From contig WTJL01000200.1 in assembly GCA_011524845.1 (NCBI GenBank), forward strand, positions 1 to 11,275: a stretch of DNA of 11,275 nucleotides, in the 5' to 3' direction. The position numbers were made by a program, and so were the translations under genes. Under the pieces are notes generated by a model. That model saw only the letters and a program-made list of their open reading frames with translations, did not search any database and was not told the origin of the DNA. This DNA comes from Flavobacteriales bacterium. GTDB taxonomy: Bacteria > Bacteroidota > Bacteroidia > Flavobacteriales_D > Sanyastnellaceae. This document shows positions 5,679 through 11,275 of this stretch, piece after piece; the first letter of the stretch is position 1, and each line of letters opens with the position of its first letter.

Positions 5679-6755
5679 ATGAGCAACTGGACACACGACG
5701 CGATCCTCGACGCCCTGCGCGGGGTGGTGGAACCTGAGTTGGGCAAGGACATTGTGGCCTTGGAATTGGTGGAGATTTCCGGCGAGGCCGGAGCGCACGG
5801 CCAGGGCTTGACCCTGCAGGTGAAATCGAGCAACCCCGCGATGCACGCCCGGAAACGCATGCAGGAAGCGGTGGAATTCGCGTTGGAACGCGCCTTTGGC
5901 CAGCCGGTGGAATGCAAGGTCGAGGTGGTGCCTCTGAAAAAGGAAGAACGAACACTGGACACCCGCAAGGTCCTTCCTGGCGTGCAACACGTGATTGCGG
6001 TGGCGTCGGGCAAAGGCGGTGTGGGCAAGAGCACGGTGTCGTCCAACCTCGCCGTCGCGCTCGCCCAACTTGGATACAAGGTGGGGCTCGTCGACGCCGA
6101 CATTCACGGACCGAGCGTGCCGACCATGTTTGACGTCGCCAGCGAAAAACCTCAACCCGTCGAGGTCGACGGCAAAACCAAGATTGAGCCCATCGAACAG
6201 TACGGGGTCAAGGTGCTGTCCATTGGGTTTTTCGCCGACCAGGACCAAGCCATTGTGTGGCGGGGCCCCATGGCGAGCCGCGCGTTGAACCAACTGTTCA
6301 CCGACGCCAACTGGGGCGCCCTCGATTTCATGATTGTGGACCTGCCTCCGGGAACCGGAGACATTCACCTGTCGCTCGTTCAGCAGATTCCGTTGTCTGG
6401 CGCGGTGATTGTGAGCACGCCCCAAGACGTGGCGCTTGCCGACGCGAGAAAGGGGGTGGGCATGTTCCGCCTCGAAGAACTCAAAGTGCCCGTGTTGGGC
6501 ATGGTCGAGAACATGGCCTACTTCGTCCCGGACGACATGCCGGACAAGAAGTACCACATTTTTGGACGCGACGGGGTGAAGCGCCTGGCAGACAGCCTCG
6601 ATGCACCGTTCCTGGGAGAATTGCCCCTCCTGCAAACCATCCGCGAAGCGGGCGATGCAGGCCGCCCCGCGGCCCTTCAAACCAACGGCGACGCGGCCGC
6701 CGCGTTTCGGGCCTTGGTGGCTAACTTGCTGAAGCAACTCGGCAAAGACGTTTGA
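5679..6755 (+). CDS. mrp: Mrp/ApbC-family iron-sulfur carrier P-loop ATPase
   Basis: A 358-residue cytoplasmic ATPase of the Mrp/NBP35 (ApbC) family that carries Fe-S clusters to apoproteins. Residues about 1-85 form the MIP18/DUF59 domain. The deviant Walker A GKGGVGKST lies at 111-119, VDADIHGPS at 138-146 and Walker B DLPPGTGD at 221-228. The conserved ENMAYF (277-282) is present, but the CxxC that follows it in most Mrp proteins is absent: the stretch is VPDDMPDKKYHIFG. That Cys-free form occurs in Bacteroidota homologues as far as I recall, so it is probably lineage-typical rather than a defect. ATG 5679 is preferred over an in-frame TTG at 5649, because it matches the domain start and leaves a 5-nt gap after the ATL gene instead of an overlap. 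The Nfu gene follows after 3 nt, a functional pairing. Confidence 0.95.
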   Translation: MSNWTHDAILDALRGVVEPELGKDIVALELVEISGEAGAHGQGLTLQVKSSNPAMHARKRMQEAVEFALERAFGQPVECKVEVVPLKKEERTLDTRKVLPGVQHVIAVASGKGGVGKSTVSSNLAVALAQLGYKVGLVDADIHGPSVPTMFDVASEKPQPVEVDGKTKIEPIEQYGVKVLSIGFFADQDQAIVWRGPMASRALNQLFTDANWGALDFMIVDLPPGTGDIHLSLVQQIPLSGAVIVSTPQDVALADARKGVGMFRLEELKVPVLGMVENMAYFVPDDMPDKKYHIFGRDGVKRLADSLDAPFLGELPLLQTIREAGDAGRPAALQTNGDAAAAFRALVANLLKQLGKDV

Positions 6756-6758
6756 CCC

Positions 6759-7004
6759 ATGGCCACCCCCGATCTGCAGCACCGAATCCAATCGACCCTC
6801 GATGAACTCCGTCCCTACCTCAAGGCCGATGGAGGAGACATTCGCTTGGTTGAGATCACGGACGACCTCGTGGTGCGCATCGAGCTCTTGGGGGCCTGCG
6901 CCGATTGCTCCATGATCAACATGACCTTGAAGGGTGGAGTGGAGTCTGCACTGAAAAAAGCCGCCCCGGAACTCAAGGCCATTGAGGCCATCAACCTCGT
7001 TTGA
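6759..7004 (+). CDS. Nfu/NifU C-terminal domain iron-sulfur scaffold protein
   Basis: An 81-residue protein consisting of a single NifU-like C-terminal (Nfu) domain. It opens with LDELRPYLKADGGDIRLVEI, the family signature, and has the cluster-binding CxxC at Cys47 and Cys50 in GACADCSM, followed by the helix TLKGGVESALKK. In the family a homodimer holds a [4Fe-4S] or [2Fe-2S] cluster between two CxxC pairs and hands it to target proteins. No A-type or NifU N-terminal domain is attached. ATG 6759 lies 3 nt after the mrp stop, so the two are almost certainly cotranscribed and act in the same Fe-S delivery step. A 102-nt gap follows before the reductase gene. Confidence 0.94.
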   Translation: MATPDLQHRIQSTLDELRPYLKADGGDIRLVEITDDLVVRIELLGACADCSMINMTLKGGVESALKKAAPELKAIEAINLV

Positions 7005-7021
7005 CCTCCGCGAACCGTCCC

Positions 7022-7052
7022 GTTCTTTTTCCCACGAATTGGATGGGAGAAC
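7022..7052 (+). repeat. Interrupted inverted repeat in the nfu-reductase gap
   Basis: GTTCT (7022-7026) and CCCA (7031-7034) pair with TGGG (7044-7047) and AGAAC (7048-7052), a 9-bp stem with a four-T bulge on the left arm and a 9-nt loop. It lies 18 nt after the nfu stop in the only gap of about 100 nt in the window. There is no T-run after the stem, so it is not a standard intrinsic terminator. It could be a weak terminator, an RNA-stabilising hairpin, or chance. Confidence 0.35.
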
Positions 7053-7090
7053 AGAGATTGAACACCCGGCACACAGCGTTGTTGCCTCTG

Positions 7091-7098
7091 TACCTTTG
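7091..7098 (+). promoter_or_regulatory. Bacteroidota -7 promoter element (TACCTTTG) for the ferredoxin reductase
   Basis: A perfect match to TAnnTTTG, identical in all eight bases to the element before mgtE, and placed eight bases before the ATG at 7107. No TTG lies at the usual -33 distance; the nearest are at 7058-7060, 7079-7081 and 7082-7084. The predicted transcript would have a leader of only a few bases. Confidence 0.6.
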
Positions 7099-7106
7099 AC
7101 GCCATC

Positions 7107-8114
7107 ATGATCCAAACCGACATCCTCATCATCGGTGCCGGCCCCTGCGGCTTGTTCACCGTGTTTGAAGCTGGTCTTCTCAAGCTCCGTTGCCACCTCA
7201 TCGATGCTTTGCCGCAGCCCGGCGGGCAGTGTGCGGAGATCTACCCCAAAAAGCCCATCTACGACATCCCCGCGTACCCGTCCATTTTGGCCGGAGAACT
7301 CGTGGACCGTCTGATGGAGCAGGCCGAGCCCTTCCAGCCTGGCTTCACGCTGGGAGAACGCGCGGAGACCATCGAAAAAGACGACGAGGACCAGTTCATT
7401 GTGACCACCAACCGTGGCACGGTGCACCGCGCACCCATCATCGCCATTGCGGGTGGCCTCGGTTGCTTTGAGCCGCGCAAGCCGCCCATCGCCAACCTCG
7501 CGGAGTACGAGGACAAGGGCGTGGAGTACATCATCAAGGACCCTGAGTTCTACCGCGACAAAAAAGTGGTCATCAGTGGGGGAGGCGACAGCGCCTTGGA
7601 CTGGACCATCTTCCTCGCCGATGGCGTGGCCAGCGAGGTGACGTTGGTGCACCGCCGCGAAGGGTTCCGCGGCCACTTGGACAGCGTCCAAAAGGTCATG
7701 GACCTCGCCGAGCAAGGCAAAATCAAGCTGTTGACCAACGCCGAGGTGGTGGGCGTGGACGGCGACGGCGACCTCCAGCGCTTGACGGTGAACCACAAGC
7801 AGCAGGGAGAGATGACGCTCGAGACGGACCATTGGGTGCCGCTGTTTGGGTTGAGCCCCAAGCTGGGACCGATTGCGGATTGGAACCTCAACATCAGCAA
7901 GAACGCCGTGGAGGTCGACACCTTCGACTACAGCACCAACGTGCCCGGGGTGTACGCCATCGGCGACATCAACACCTACCCCGGCAAGTTGAAGCTGATT
8001 TTGTGCGGGTTCCACGAAGCCACCCTGATGGTGCAGAGCGCCTTCAAGCGCATCTACCCAGACAAAAACTTGGTGCTCAAGTACACCACAGTGAACGGCG
8101 TCAGCGGATTCTGA
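7107..8114 (+). CDS. Ferredoxin--NADP+ reductase, type 2 (thioredoxin-reductase-like)
   Basis: A 335-residue FAD enzyme that transfers electrons between NADPH and ferredoxin or flavodoxin. The FAD-binding GAGPCG is at about 10-15. QPGGQCAEIYPKKPIYDIP (37-55) is characteristic of this FNR class. The NADPH-binding loop GGGDSALDW (158-166) and HRREGFRGH (182-190) follow, and the second FAD motif YAIGDI lies at 283-288. The redox-active CxxC of thioredoxin reductase is absent, where GGGDSALDW sits instead, which separates this class from TrxR. The C-terminus is of the extended FNR2 type. ATG 7107 is the only start compatible with the FAD loop. It lies 32 nt before the [2Fe-2S] ferredoxin gene on the same strand, its probable partner. 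A perfect -7 element lies just before its start, so it may open a new transcription unit separate from mrp-nfu. Confidence 0.95.
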   Translation: MIQTDILIIGAGPCGLFTVFEAGLLKLRCHLIDALPQPGGQCAEIYPKKPIYDIPAYPSILAGELVDRLMEQAEPFQPGFTLGERAETIEKDDEDQFIVTTNRGTVHRAPIIAIAGGLGCFEPRKPPIANLAEYEDKGVEYIIKDPEFYRDKKVVISGGGDSALDWTIFLADGVASEVTLVHRREGFRGHLDSVQKVMDLAEQGKIKLLTNAEVVGVDGDGDLQRLTVNHKQQGEMTLETDHWVPLFGLSPKLGPIADWNLNISKNAVEVDTFDYSTNVPGVYAIGDINTYPGKLKLILCGFHEATLMVQSAFKRIYPDKNLVLKYTTVNGVSGF

Positions 8115-8121
8115 TGACCCC

Positions 8122-8129
8122 TACCTTCG
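8122..8129 (+). promoter_or_regulatory. Possible -7 element for the ferredoxin gene (TACCTTCG, one mismatch)
   Basis: TACCTTCG lies in the 32-nt gap between the reductase stop and the ferredoxin ATG, 17 nt before that ATG. It differs from TAnnTTTG only in the seventh base, the same deviation seen before trmB. No -33 TTG is visible. It could be an internal promoter, but the two genes may equally well share one transcript. Confidence 0.3.
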
Positions 8130-8146
8130 CCTGAAAACCGATTGGC

Positions 8147-8467
8147 ATGAGCATGATCAAAGTCACGGTCATTGACCGCGAGGGGGAAACCCACGAACTC
8201 GACGCCCCCACCGACATGGGGATGAACATGATGGAGTTGTGCAAGTCTGCAGAGTTGCCTGTGGAGGGGACCTGCGGGGGCATGGCCATGTGCGCCTCTT
8301 GCCACATGTACGTCAAGAGCGACCACGCCTTGCCAGAGAAGTCGGACGACGAAGAGGACATGCTCGACGAGGCGTTTCACGTCACCGACGAAAGCCGCTT
8401 GGGTTGCCAAATCCACTTGGCCGACGACCTCGACGGCCTGACCGTGGCGTTGGCGCCAGTGGGCTGA
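8147..8467 (+). CDS. [2Fe-2S] ferredoxin, adrenodoxin-like
   Basis: A 106-residue electron carrier. Four Cys bind the cluster: Cys43, Cys49 and Cys52 in GTCGGMAMCASC, and Cys87 in RLGCQIH, the C-x5-C-x2-C...C spacing of vertebrate-type/adrenodoxin-like ferredoxins. The acidic region EKSDDEEDMLDEAF (64-77) matches the redox-partner recognition helix of that class. The N-terminus has a methionine-rich stretch (DMGMNMMEL). ATG 8147 is chosen, and Met3 is an equally possible start. It is next to the type 2 ferredoxin reductase, and the pair probably forms an NADPH-to-ferredoxin chain. Adrenodoxin-like ferredoxins can serve Fe-S assembly, in keeping with the mrp-nfu pair upstream, but that link is inferred from position. 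It converges on the PHP phosphatase gene with 27 nt between stops and no clear terminator. Confidence 0.94.
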   Translation: MSMIKVTVIDREGETHELDAPTDMGMNMMELCKSAELPVEGTCGGMAMCASCHMYVKSDHALPEKSDDEEDMLDEAFHVTDESRLGCQIHLADDLDGLTVALAPVG

Positions 8468-8494
8468 TCGCCCCCATGATTCTTGACGTTGGGG

Positions 8495-9271
8495 TCACTC
8501 CCCGAGGTGGGCGTGAAGGCTGTGTCCGTCCTGCATCCACTTGAAGACGGTTCGGGAGTTCCCAAGCGATTCGAGGGCCCGAACGTGCCGCATGCCGTGG
8601 GCATCGGAGCACACAAACGACACCCATCCGCGTTCCATGCATCGACGTGCCATGTCTCGGGTCTCCGGACCATAAGCTCCCGCAAGGGATGCGGCATTGA
8701 CCGACATCCATCCGTCCCGTGACCGCCAGAGGTCAAGCAGCCCTTCGTTTTTGTGCAGGTAGGGGTACCGCTCGCAGTGGGCCAGAAGGGGGGTGAGGCC
8801 TTTGGTTTGGGCTTCGAACAAGGCCTCTTTCACCAGGTTCTCGTCGGGTGCGTGGTGAAACCCAAACTCGAGGAGCACCACCTCCTTGACATCCCCACGC
8901 TGGTCGCGGCACCGGAAGGTCAGCACGTCGTCGGATGTGAGCAACGTCAGAAAGTCCGCCTCGAGCAAGTACTCTGCGGCGAGCTCAAGCTTCATCGGGA
9001 TTTTGGCGTCTTGGACGGCCTTGACCAAGGCGTCGAACGCGGGTTGAAGCGTGGCCGGGCTGTTGGGGTAGAGGTCGCTCATGATGTGCGGCGTCAAGAC
9101 CATGCCGCGGTACCCGAGGGCCACCATGTGCCGCACCATCTCCAGGGCCGATTCCACGTCTGGCGCCCCGTCGTCCACGCCAGGAACGAGGTGGCTGTGG
9201 ACGTCCCATCCCAGCTTGCTGAACTGCACCGATGCCGGTTGTTCCCGGCGCCAAGGCCAGGACCACCTCAT
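8495..9271 (-). CDS. CpsB/YwqE-type PHP tyrosine-protein phosphatase
   Basis: A 258-residue metal-dependent phosphatase of the PHP superfamily. Relatives remove phosphate from the Tyr cluster of Wzc/CpsD-type kinases that control capsule and exopolysaccharide synthesis. Metal ligands are visible in order: DVHSHLVPGVDDGA (His25, His27), TPHI (His62), AAEYLL (Glu100), AHCERY (His165) and SDAHG (Asp223, His225). The N-terminus (RWSWPWRREQ) resembles the short basic/aromatic start of Bacteroidota homologues. I chose ATG 9271 because it overlaps the rmlB stop in an ATGA (9268-9271); a longer form to 9358 would add 29 unrelated residues and overlap rmlB by 91 nt. The overlap implies translational coupling. 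The partner kinase is not in this window. Histidinol-phosphatase activity is possible for PHP proteins, but the context favours the CpsB role. Confidence 0.9.
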   Translation of the reverse strand: MRWSWPWRREQPASVQFSKLGWDVHSHLVPGVDDGAPDVESALEMVRHMVALGYRGMVLTPHIMSDLYPNSPATLQPAFDALVKAVQDAKIPMKLELAAEYLLEADFLTLLTSDDVLTFRCRDQRGDVKEVVLLEFGFHHAPDENLVKEALFEAQTKGLTPLLAHCERYPYLHKNEGLLDLWRSRDGWMSVNAASLAGAYGPETRDMARRCMERGWVSFVCSDAHGMRHVRALESLGNSRTVFKWMQDGHSLHAHLGE

Positions 9272-10368
9272 CCGCGGTTGGCGTAATGCGCCTCGTAGTA
9301 TTGTTGGTAGTCGCCCGACGTGACCTCCTCCATCCATGCTTGGTTGTTGAGGTACCACTCGACCGTGTGGGTCAGTCCCTCTTCAAACGTCACACTGGGC
9401 GTCCAGCCCAACCGCGACTCAAGGTGCGAGGCGTCGATGGCGTAACGCATGTCGTGACCAGCCCGGTCTTTCACGAAAGTGATGAGCGACTTGGAATGCC
9501 CCTCGGCGCGTCCAAGGTGGGCGTCGACGATCTCAATGAGCTTGTGCACCAAGTCGATGTTGCGCCACTCGTTGAGGCCGCCAATGTTGTAGGTGTCGCC
9601 CACCCATCCTTGGGTCAAAATGGCGTCGATGGCGGCCGCGTGGTCTTCCACCCACAGCCAATCCCGAACGTTGATTCCTTCGCCGTAAATCGGCAAGGGA
9701 CGCTGGTCCACGATGTTTCGGATCATCAGTGGAATGAGCTTTTCAGGAAATTGGTGGGAGCCGTAGTTGTTGGAGCAGTTGGAAATCACCACCGGCAAAC
9801 CGTAGGTGTGGTGGTAGGCGCGCACGACGTGGTCGCTCGACGCTTTCGACGCGCTGTACGGCGAACGGGGGTCGTAGGGCGTGGTTTCAGAAAACAGCCC
9901 TTCGTCACCCAACGAGCCGTACACCTCGTCGGTGCTCACGTGGTAAAACAGCGCTTCGTCCATGCAGCCTCTTTCCGTCCACGCCTGTTTGGCGACGTTG
10001 AGAAGCGTCGCGGTGCCCAGGATGTTGGTTTCCAAGAAGGCCAGCGGGTAGGCAATGCTGCGGTCCACGTGGCTTTCAGCTGCCAGATGCAGCACCGCAT
10101 CGAACCGGTGGGTGTCAAACAGCGAGCCCACCAACTCCGCATCGCGGATGTCGCCCTTCACGAAGGTGTAGCGGGGGTCGCTCTCCACGTCCGCCAAGTT
10201 GGCCAAGTTGCCGGCGTACGTCAAGGCGTCCAAGTTGACCACCTTCAGCTCGGCATGCGTTTGGAGCAACCGTCGGATGACGTGGGAGCCGATGAATCCA
10301 GCGCCTCCTGTGACCAAAATGGCGTGGAAGGAACGCGGCGACGAAGGGGCGTGTGGGGTCGACTCCAT
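9268..10368 (-). CDS. rmlB: dTDP-glucose 4,6-dehydratase RmlB
   Basis: A 366-residue extended short-chain dehydrogenase that converts dTDP-glucose to dTDP-4-keto-6-deoxyglucose, precursor of dTDP-rhamnose and other deoxysugars. With ATG 10368, the NAD loop TGGAGFIGS lies at about 20-28. Next come LDALTYAGNLANL (46-58), HLAAESHVDRS (94-104), the catalytic STDEVYG with Thr146-Asp147-Glu148, and YSASKA with Tyr171 and Lys175. NYGSHQFPEKLIPLMI and YGEGINVRDWL are class markers that separate RmlB from UDP-glucose epimerases. A TTG three codons upstream (10377) is possible. The gap to the sugar dehydrogenase stop is 16 nt. Its TGA overlaps the phosphatase ATG. No rmlA, rmlC or rmlD is in the window, so the final sugar is not shown. 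The first 16 or so residues before the Rossmann fold are a Pro/Ser-rich extension. Confidence 0.96.
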   Translation of the reverse strand: MESTPHAPSSPRSFHAILVTGGAGFIGSHVIRRLLQTHAELKVVNLDALTYAGNLANLADVESDPRYTFVKGDIRDAELVGSLFDTHRFDAVLHLAAESHVDRSIAYPLAFLETNILGTATLLNVAKQAWTERGCMDEALFYHVSTDEVYGSLGDEGLFSETTPYDPRSPYSASKASSDHVVRAYHHTYGLPVVISNCSNNYGSHQFPEKLIPLMIRNIVDQRPLPIYGEGINVRDWLWVEDHAAAIDAILTQGWVGDTYNIGGLNEWRNIDLVHKLIEIVDAHLGRAEGHSKSLITFVKDRAGHDMRYAIDASHLESRLGWTPSVTFEEGLTHTVEWYLNNQAWMEEVTSGDYQQYYEAHYANRG

Positions 10369-10384
10369 GAGAGGCAAGTTCGGG

Positions 10385-11275
10385 TCAAAGGCTCCAGTAG
10401 TCCAAATCTCCTGTCTTCCCGCGGAAGACGCCTTTCACGTCCACCACGGTGCCTTCTCCTTGACGGAGCAAGTGTCGGAAGTCGGACTCGGTGAAACTGG
10501 CGTATTCGTCGTGGTTCACTGCGGCGATGATGGCGTCGTAGGCCCCAGCTTCCGGCGCTTCTCGGAGGGTCAGTTCGTACTCCTCTTTCACTTCCTCGGC
10601 GCTGGCCTGCGGGTCGACGAGGTCCACCTGAACGTTGAACGATTCGAGTTCACGGATGACGTCGATGACTTTGGTATTGCGGATGTCGGCCACGTTCTCT
10701 TTGAACGTCAGTCCCATCACAAGCACCCGGGCTTCAAGGGGGTTGATGTCCCGCGCCAACAAGCGCTTGACGGTCTGCTTGCCCACGTAAAATCCCATGC
10801 TGTCGTTCACGTAGCGGCCGCTGTTGATGACCTTGGCGTGGTAGCCGAGTTTGTTGGACTTCCAGGTGAGGTAGTACGGGTCGATGCCAATGCAGTGCCC
10901 TCCGACCAGTCCGGGCTGAAACTTCAAGAAGTTCCATTTGGTCCCCGCCGCCTCGAGCACTTCGTAGGTGTTGATGCCGATGCGGTCGAAGATGATGCTG
11001 AGTTCATTGACCAAGGCGATGTTGACGTCGCGCTGGGTGTTCTCGATGATCTTGGACGCCTCGGCCACGCGAATGCTGCTCGCACGGTGGGTGCCCGCCC
11101 GCACCACCAAGTCGTACGTGTCGGCCACCTCTTCCAACGTCGCGTCGTCGCATGCCCCGACCACCTTGACGATGGTCTCGATGGTGTTGACCTTGTCTCC
11201 GGGGTTGATGCGCTCCGGGCTGTAGGCGACGAAGAAGTCTTGGCCCATGGTCAAGCCGCTCACTTCTTCGAGCAC
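10385..11275 (-). CDS. UDP-sugar (UDP-HexNAc type) 6-dehydrogenase, N-terminus cut by window edge
   Basis: The last 297 residues of a nucleotide-sugar dehydrogenase; the N-terminal NAD-binding Rossmann domain lies beyond the right edge. The frame is still open at 11275, where the codon is an internal GTG (Val). Visible markers are YSPERINPGDK, KIIENTQRDVNIALVNELS (central domain), FLKFQPGLVGGHCIGIDPYYL with the catalytic Cys in GGHC, and GLTFKENVADIRNTK (C-terminal UDP-binding domain). These sequences are closest to the WbpA/WbpO/TviB group, which oxidises UDP-GlcNAc or UDP-GalNAc/ManNAc to the uronic acid, rather than to UDP-glucose dehydrogenase; the exact substrate is not certain. It ends 16 nt before the rmlB ATG, and with rmlB and the PHP phosphatase forms a polysaccharide operon read leftward. 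Confidence 0.93.
   Translation of the reverse strand: MLEEVSGLTMGQDFFVAYSPERINPGDKVNTIETIVKVVGACDDATLEEVADTYDLVVRAGTHRASSIRVAEASKIIENTQRDVNIALVNELSIIFDRIGINTYEVLEAAGTKWNFLKFQPGLVGGHCIGIDPYYLTWKSNKLGYHAKVINSGRYVNDSMGFYVGKQTVKRLLARDINPLEARVLVMGLTFKENVADIRNTKVIDVIRELESFNVQVDLVDPQASAEEVKEEYELTLREAPEAGAYDAIIAAVNHDEYASFTESDFRHLLRQGEGTVVDVKGVFRGKTGDLDYWSL

Noticed and set aside
5496..8015. A very long open frame on the minus strand (about 839 codons) opposite the ATL gene, mrp, nfu and the reductase.
   Set aside because: It lies in codon register with mrp, nfu and the reductase, which all share one frame. In that register antisense stops require sense TTA, CTA or TCA codons, which these GC-rich genes rarely use. 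The four plus-strand genes have clear family motifs, while the antisense product is His/Val-rich with no recognisable domain.
7107..8114. Thioredoxin reductase as the identity of the FAD enzyme.
   Set aside because: The redox CxxC is missing where GGGDSALDW stands, the class motif QCAEIYPKKPIYDIP is present, and a ferredoxin gene follows.
8488..8506. Possible terminator hairpin (GGGG-TCACT-CCCC) between the convergent ferredoxin and phosphatase genes.
   Set aside because: The stem is short (about six pairs including a wobble), it overlaps the phosphatase stop, and no T-run follows on either strand.
9272..9358. Extended N-terminus of the PHP phosphatase, 29 residues long.
   Set aside because: It would overlap rmlB by 91 nt and has no similarity to the family; the ATGA overlap at 9268-9271 is the natural start.
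9232..10494. A 420-codon plus-strand open frame opposite rmlB.
   Set aside because: It is a shadow of rmlB caused by the same codon bias. RmlB motifs are complete on the minus strand and the plus-strand translation resembles nothing.

Overview
This window looks like ordinary chromosome from a GC-rich member of the Bacteroidota, perhaps of the Flavobacteriia type. The evidence is an ExbD, a TrmB, a small MGMT-like protein and an Mrp of the forms usual in that phylum, the absence of Shine-Dalgarno sequences before almost every start, and two perfect copies of the Bacteroidota -7 promoter element TAnnTTTG. The exact lineage is inference. There is no mobile element, tRNA, rRNA or CRISPR array. 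Thirteen well-supported genes fill the window almost completely, and a short tail of a fourteenth lies at the left edge.

Layout. (1) Bases 1-592, plus strand: the last codons of an upstream gene, then exbD, ending at a strong bidirectional hairpin terminator. (2) Bases 593-4600, minus strand, read right to left: a GT-B glycosyltransferase, tadA (wobble inosine), mgtE (Mg2+ channel/transporter) and a D-2-hydroxyacid dehydrogenase. The gaps are 11, 30 and 22 nt, and mgtE has its own promoter element almost touching its start codon. (3) Bases 4640-8467, plus strand, divergent from the glycosyltransferase: trmB (tRNA m7G46), an alkyltransferase-like protein without the catalytic Cys (start overlaps the trmB stop), mrp/apbC (Fe-S carrier ATPase), an Nfu-type scaffold, then after a 102-nt gap a type 2 ferredoxin-NADP+ reductase and a [2Fe-2S] ferredoxin. 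(4) Bases 8495-11275, minus strand, convergent with the ferredoxin: a UDP-sugar dehydrogenase (cut by the window edge), rmlB and a CpsB/YwqE-type PHP phosphatase, which look like one surface-polysaccharide operon.

Working together: Mrp and Nfu are a likely Fe-S delivery pair, and the reductase-ferredoxin pair next door uses a [2Fe-2S] cluster and can supply low-potential electrons. NDP-sugar dehydrogenase, RmlB and the PHP phosphatase supply precursors for, and probably control, capsule or exopolysaccharide export. TadA and TrmB both act on tRNA.

I did not find a new multi-gene system. The best leads are small: promoter elements so close to ATG that mgtE and the reductase should be leaderless or nearly so, a repeated stop-codon context (TTTGACC), an Ala-for-Cys ATL protein, an Mrp lacking the usual CxxC, and a glycosyltransferase of unknown acceptor between two tRNA-modification genes.
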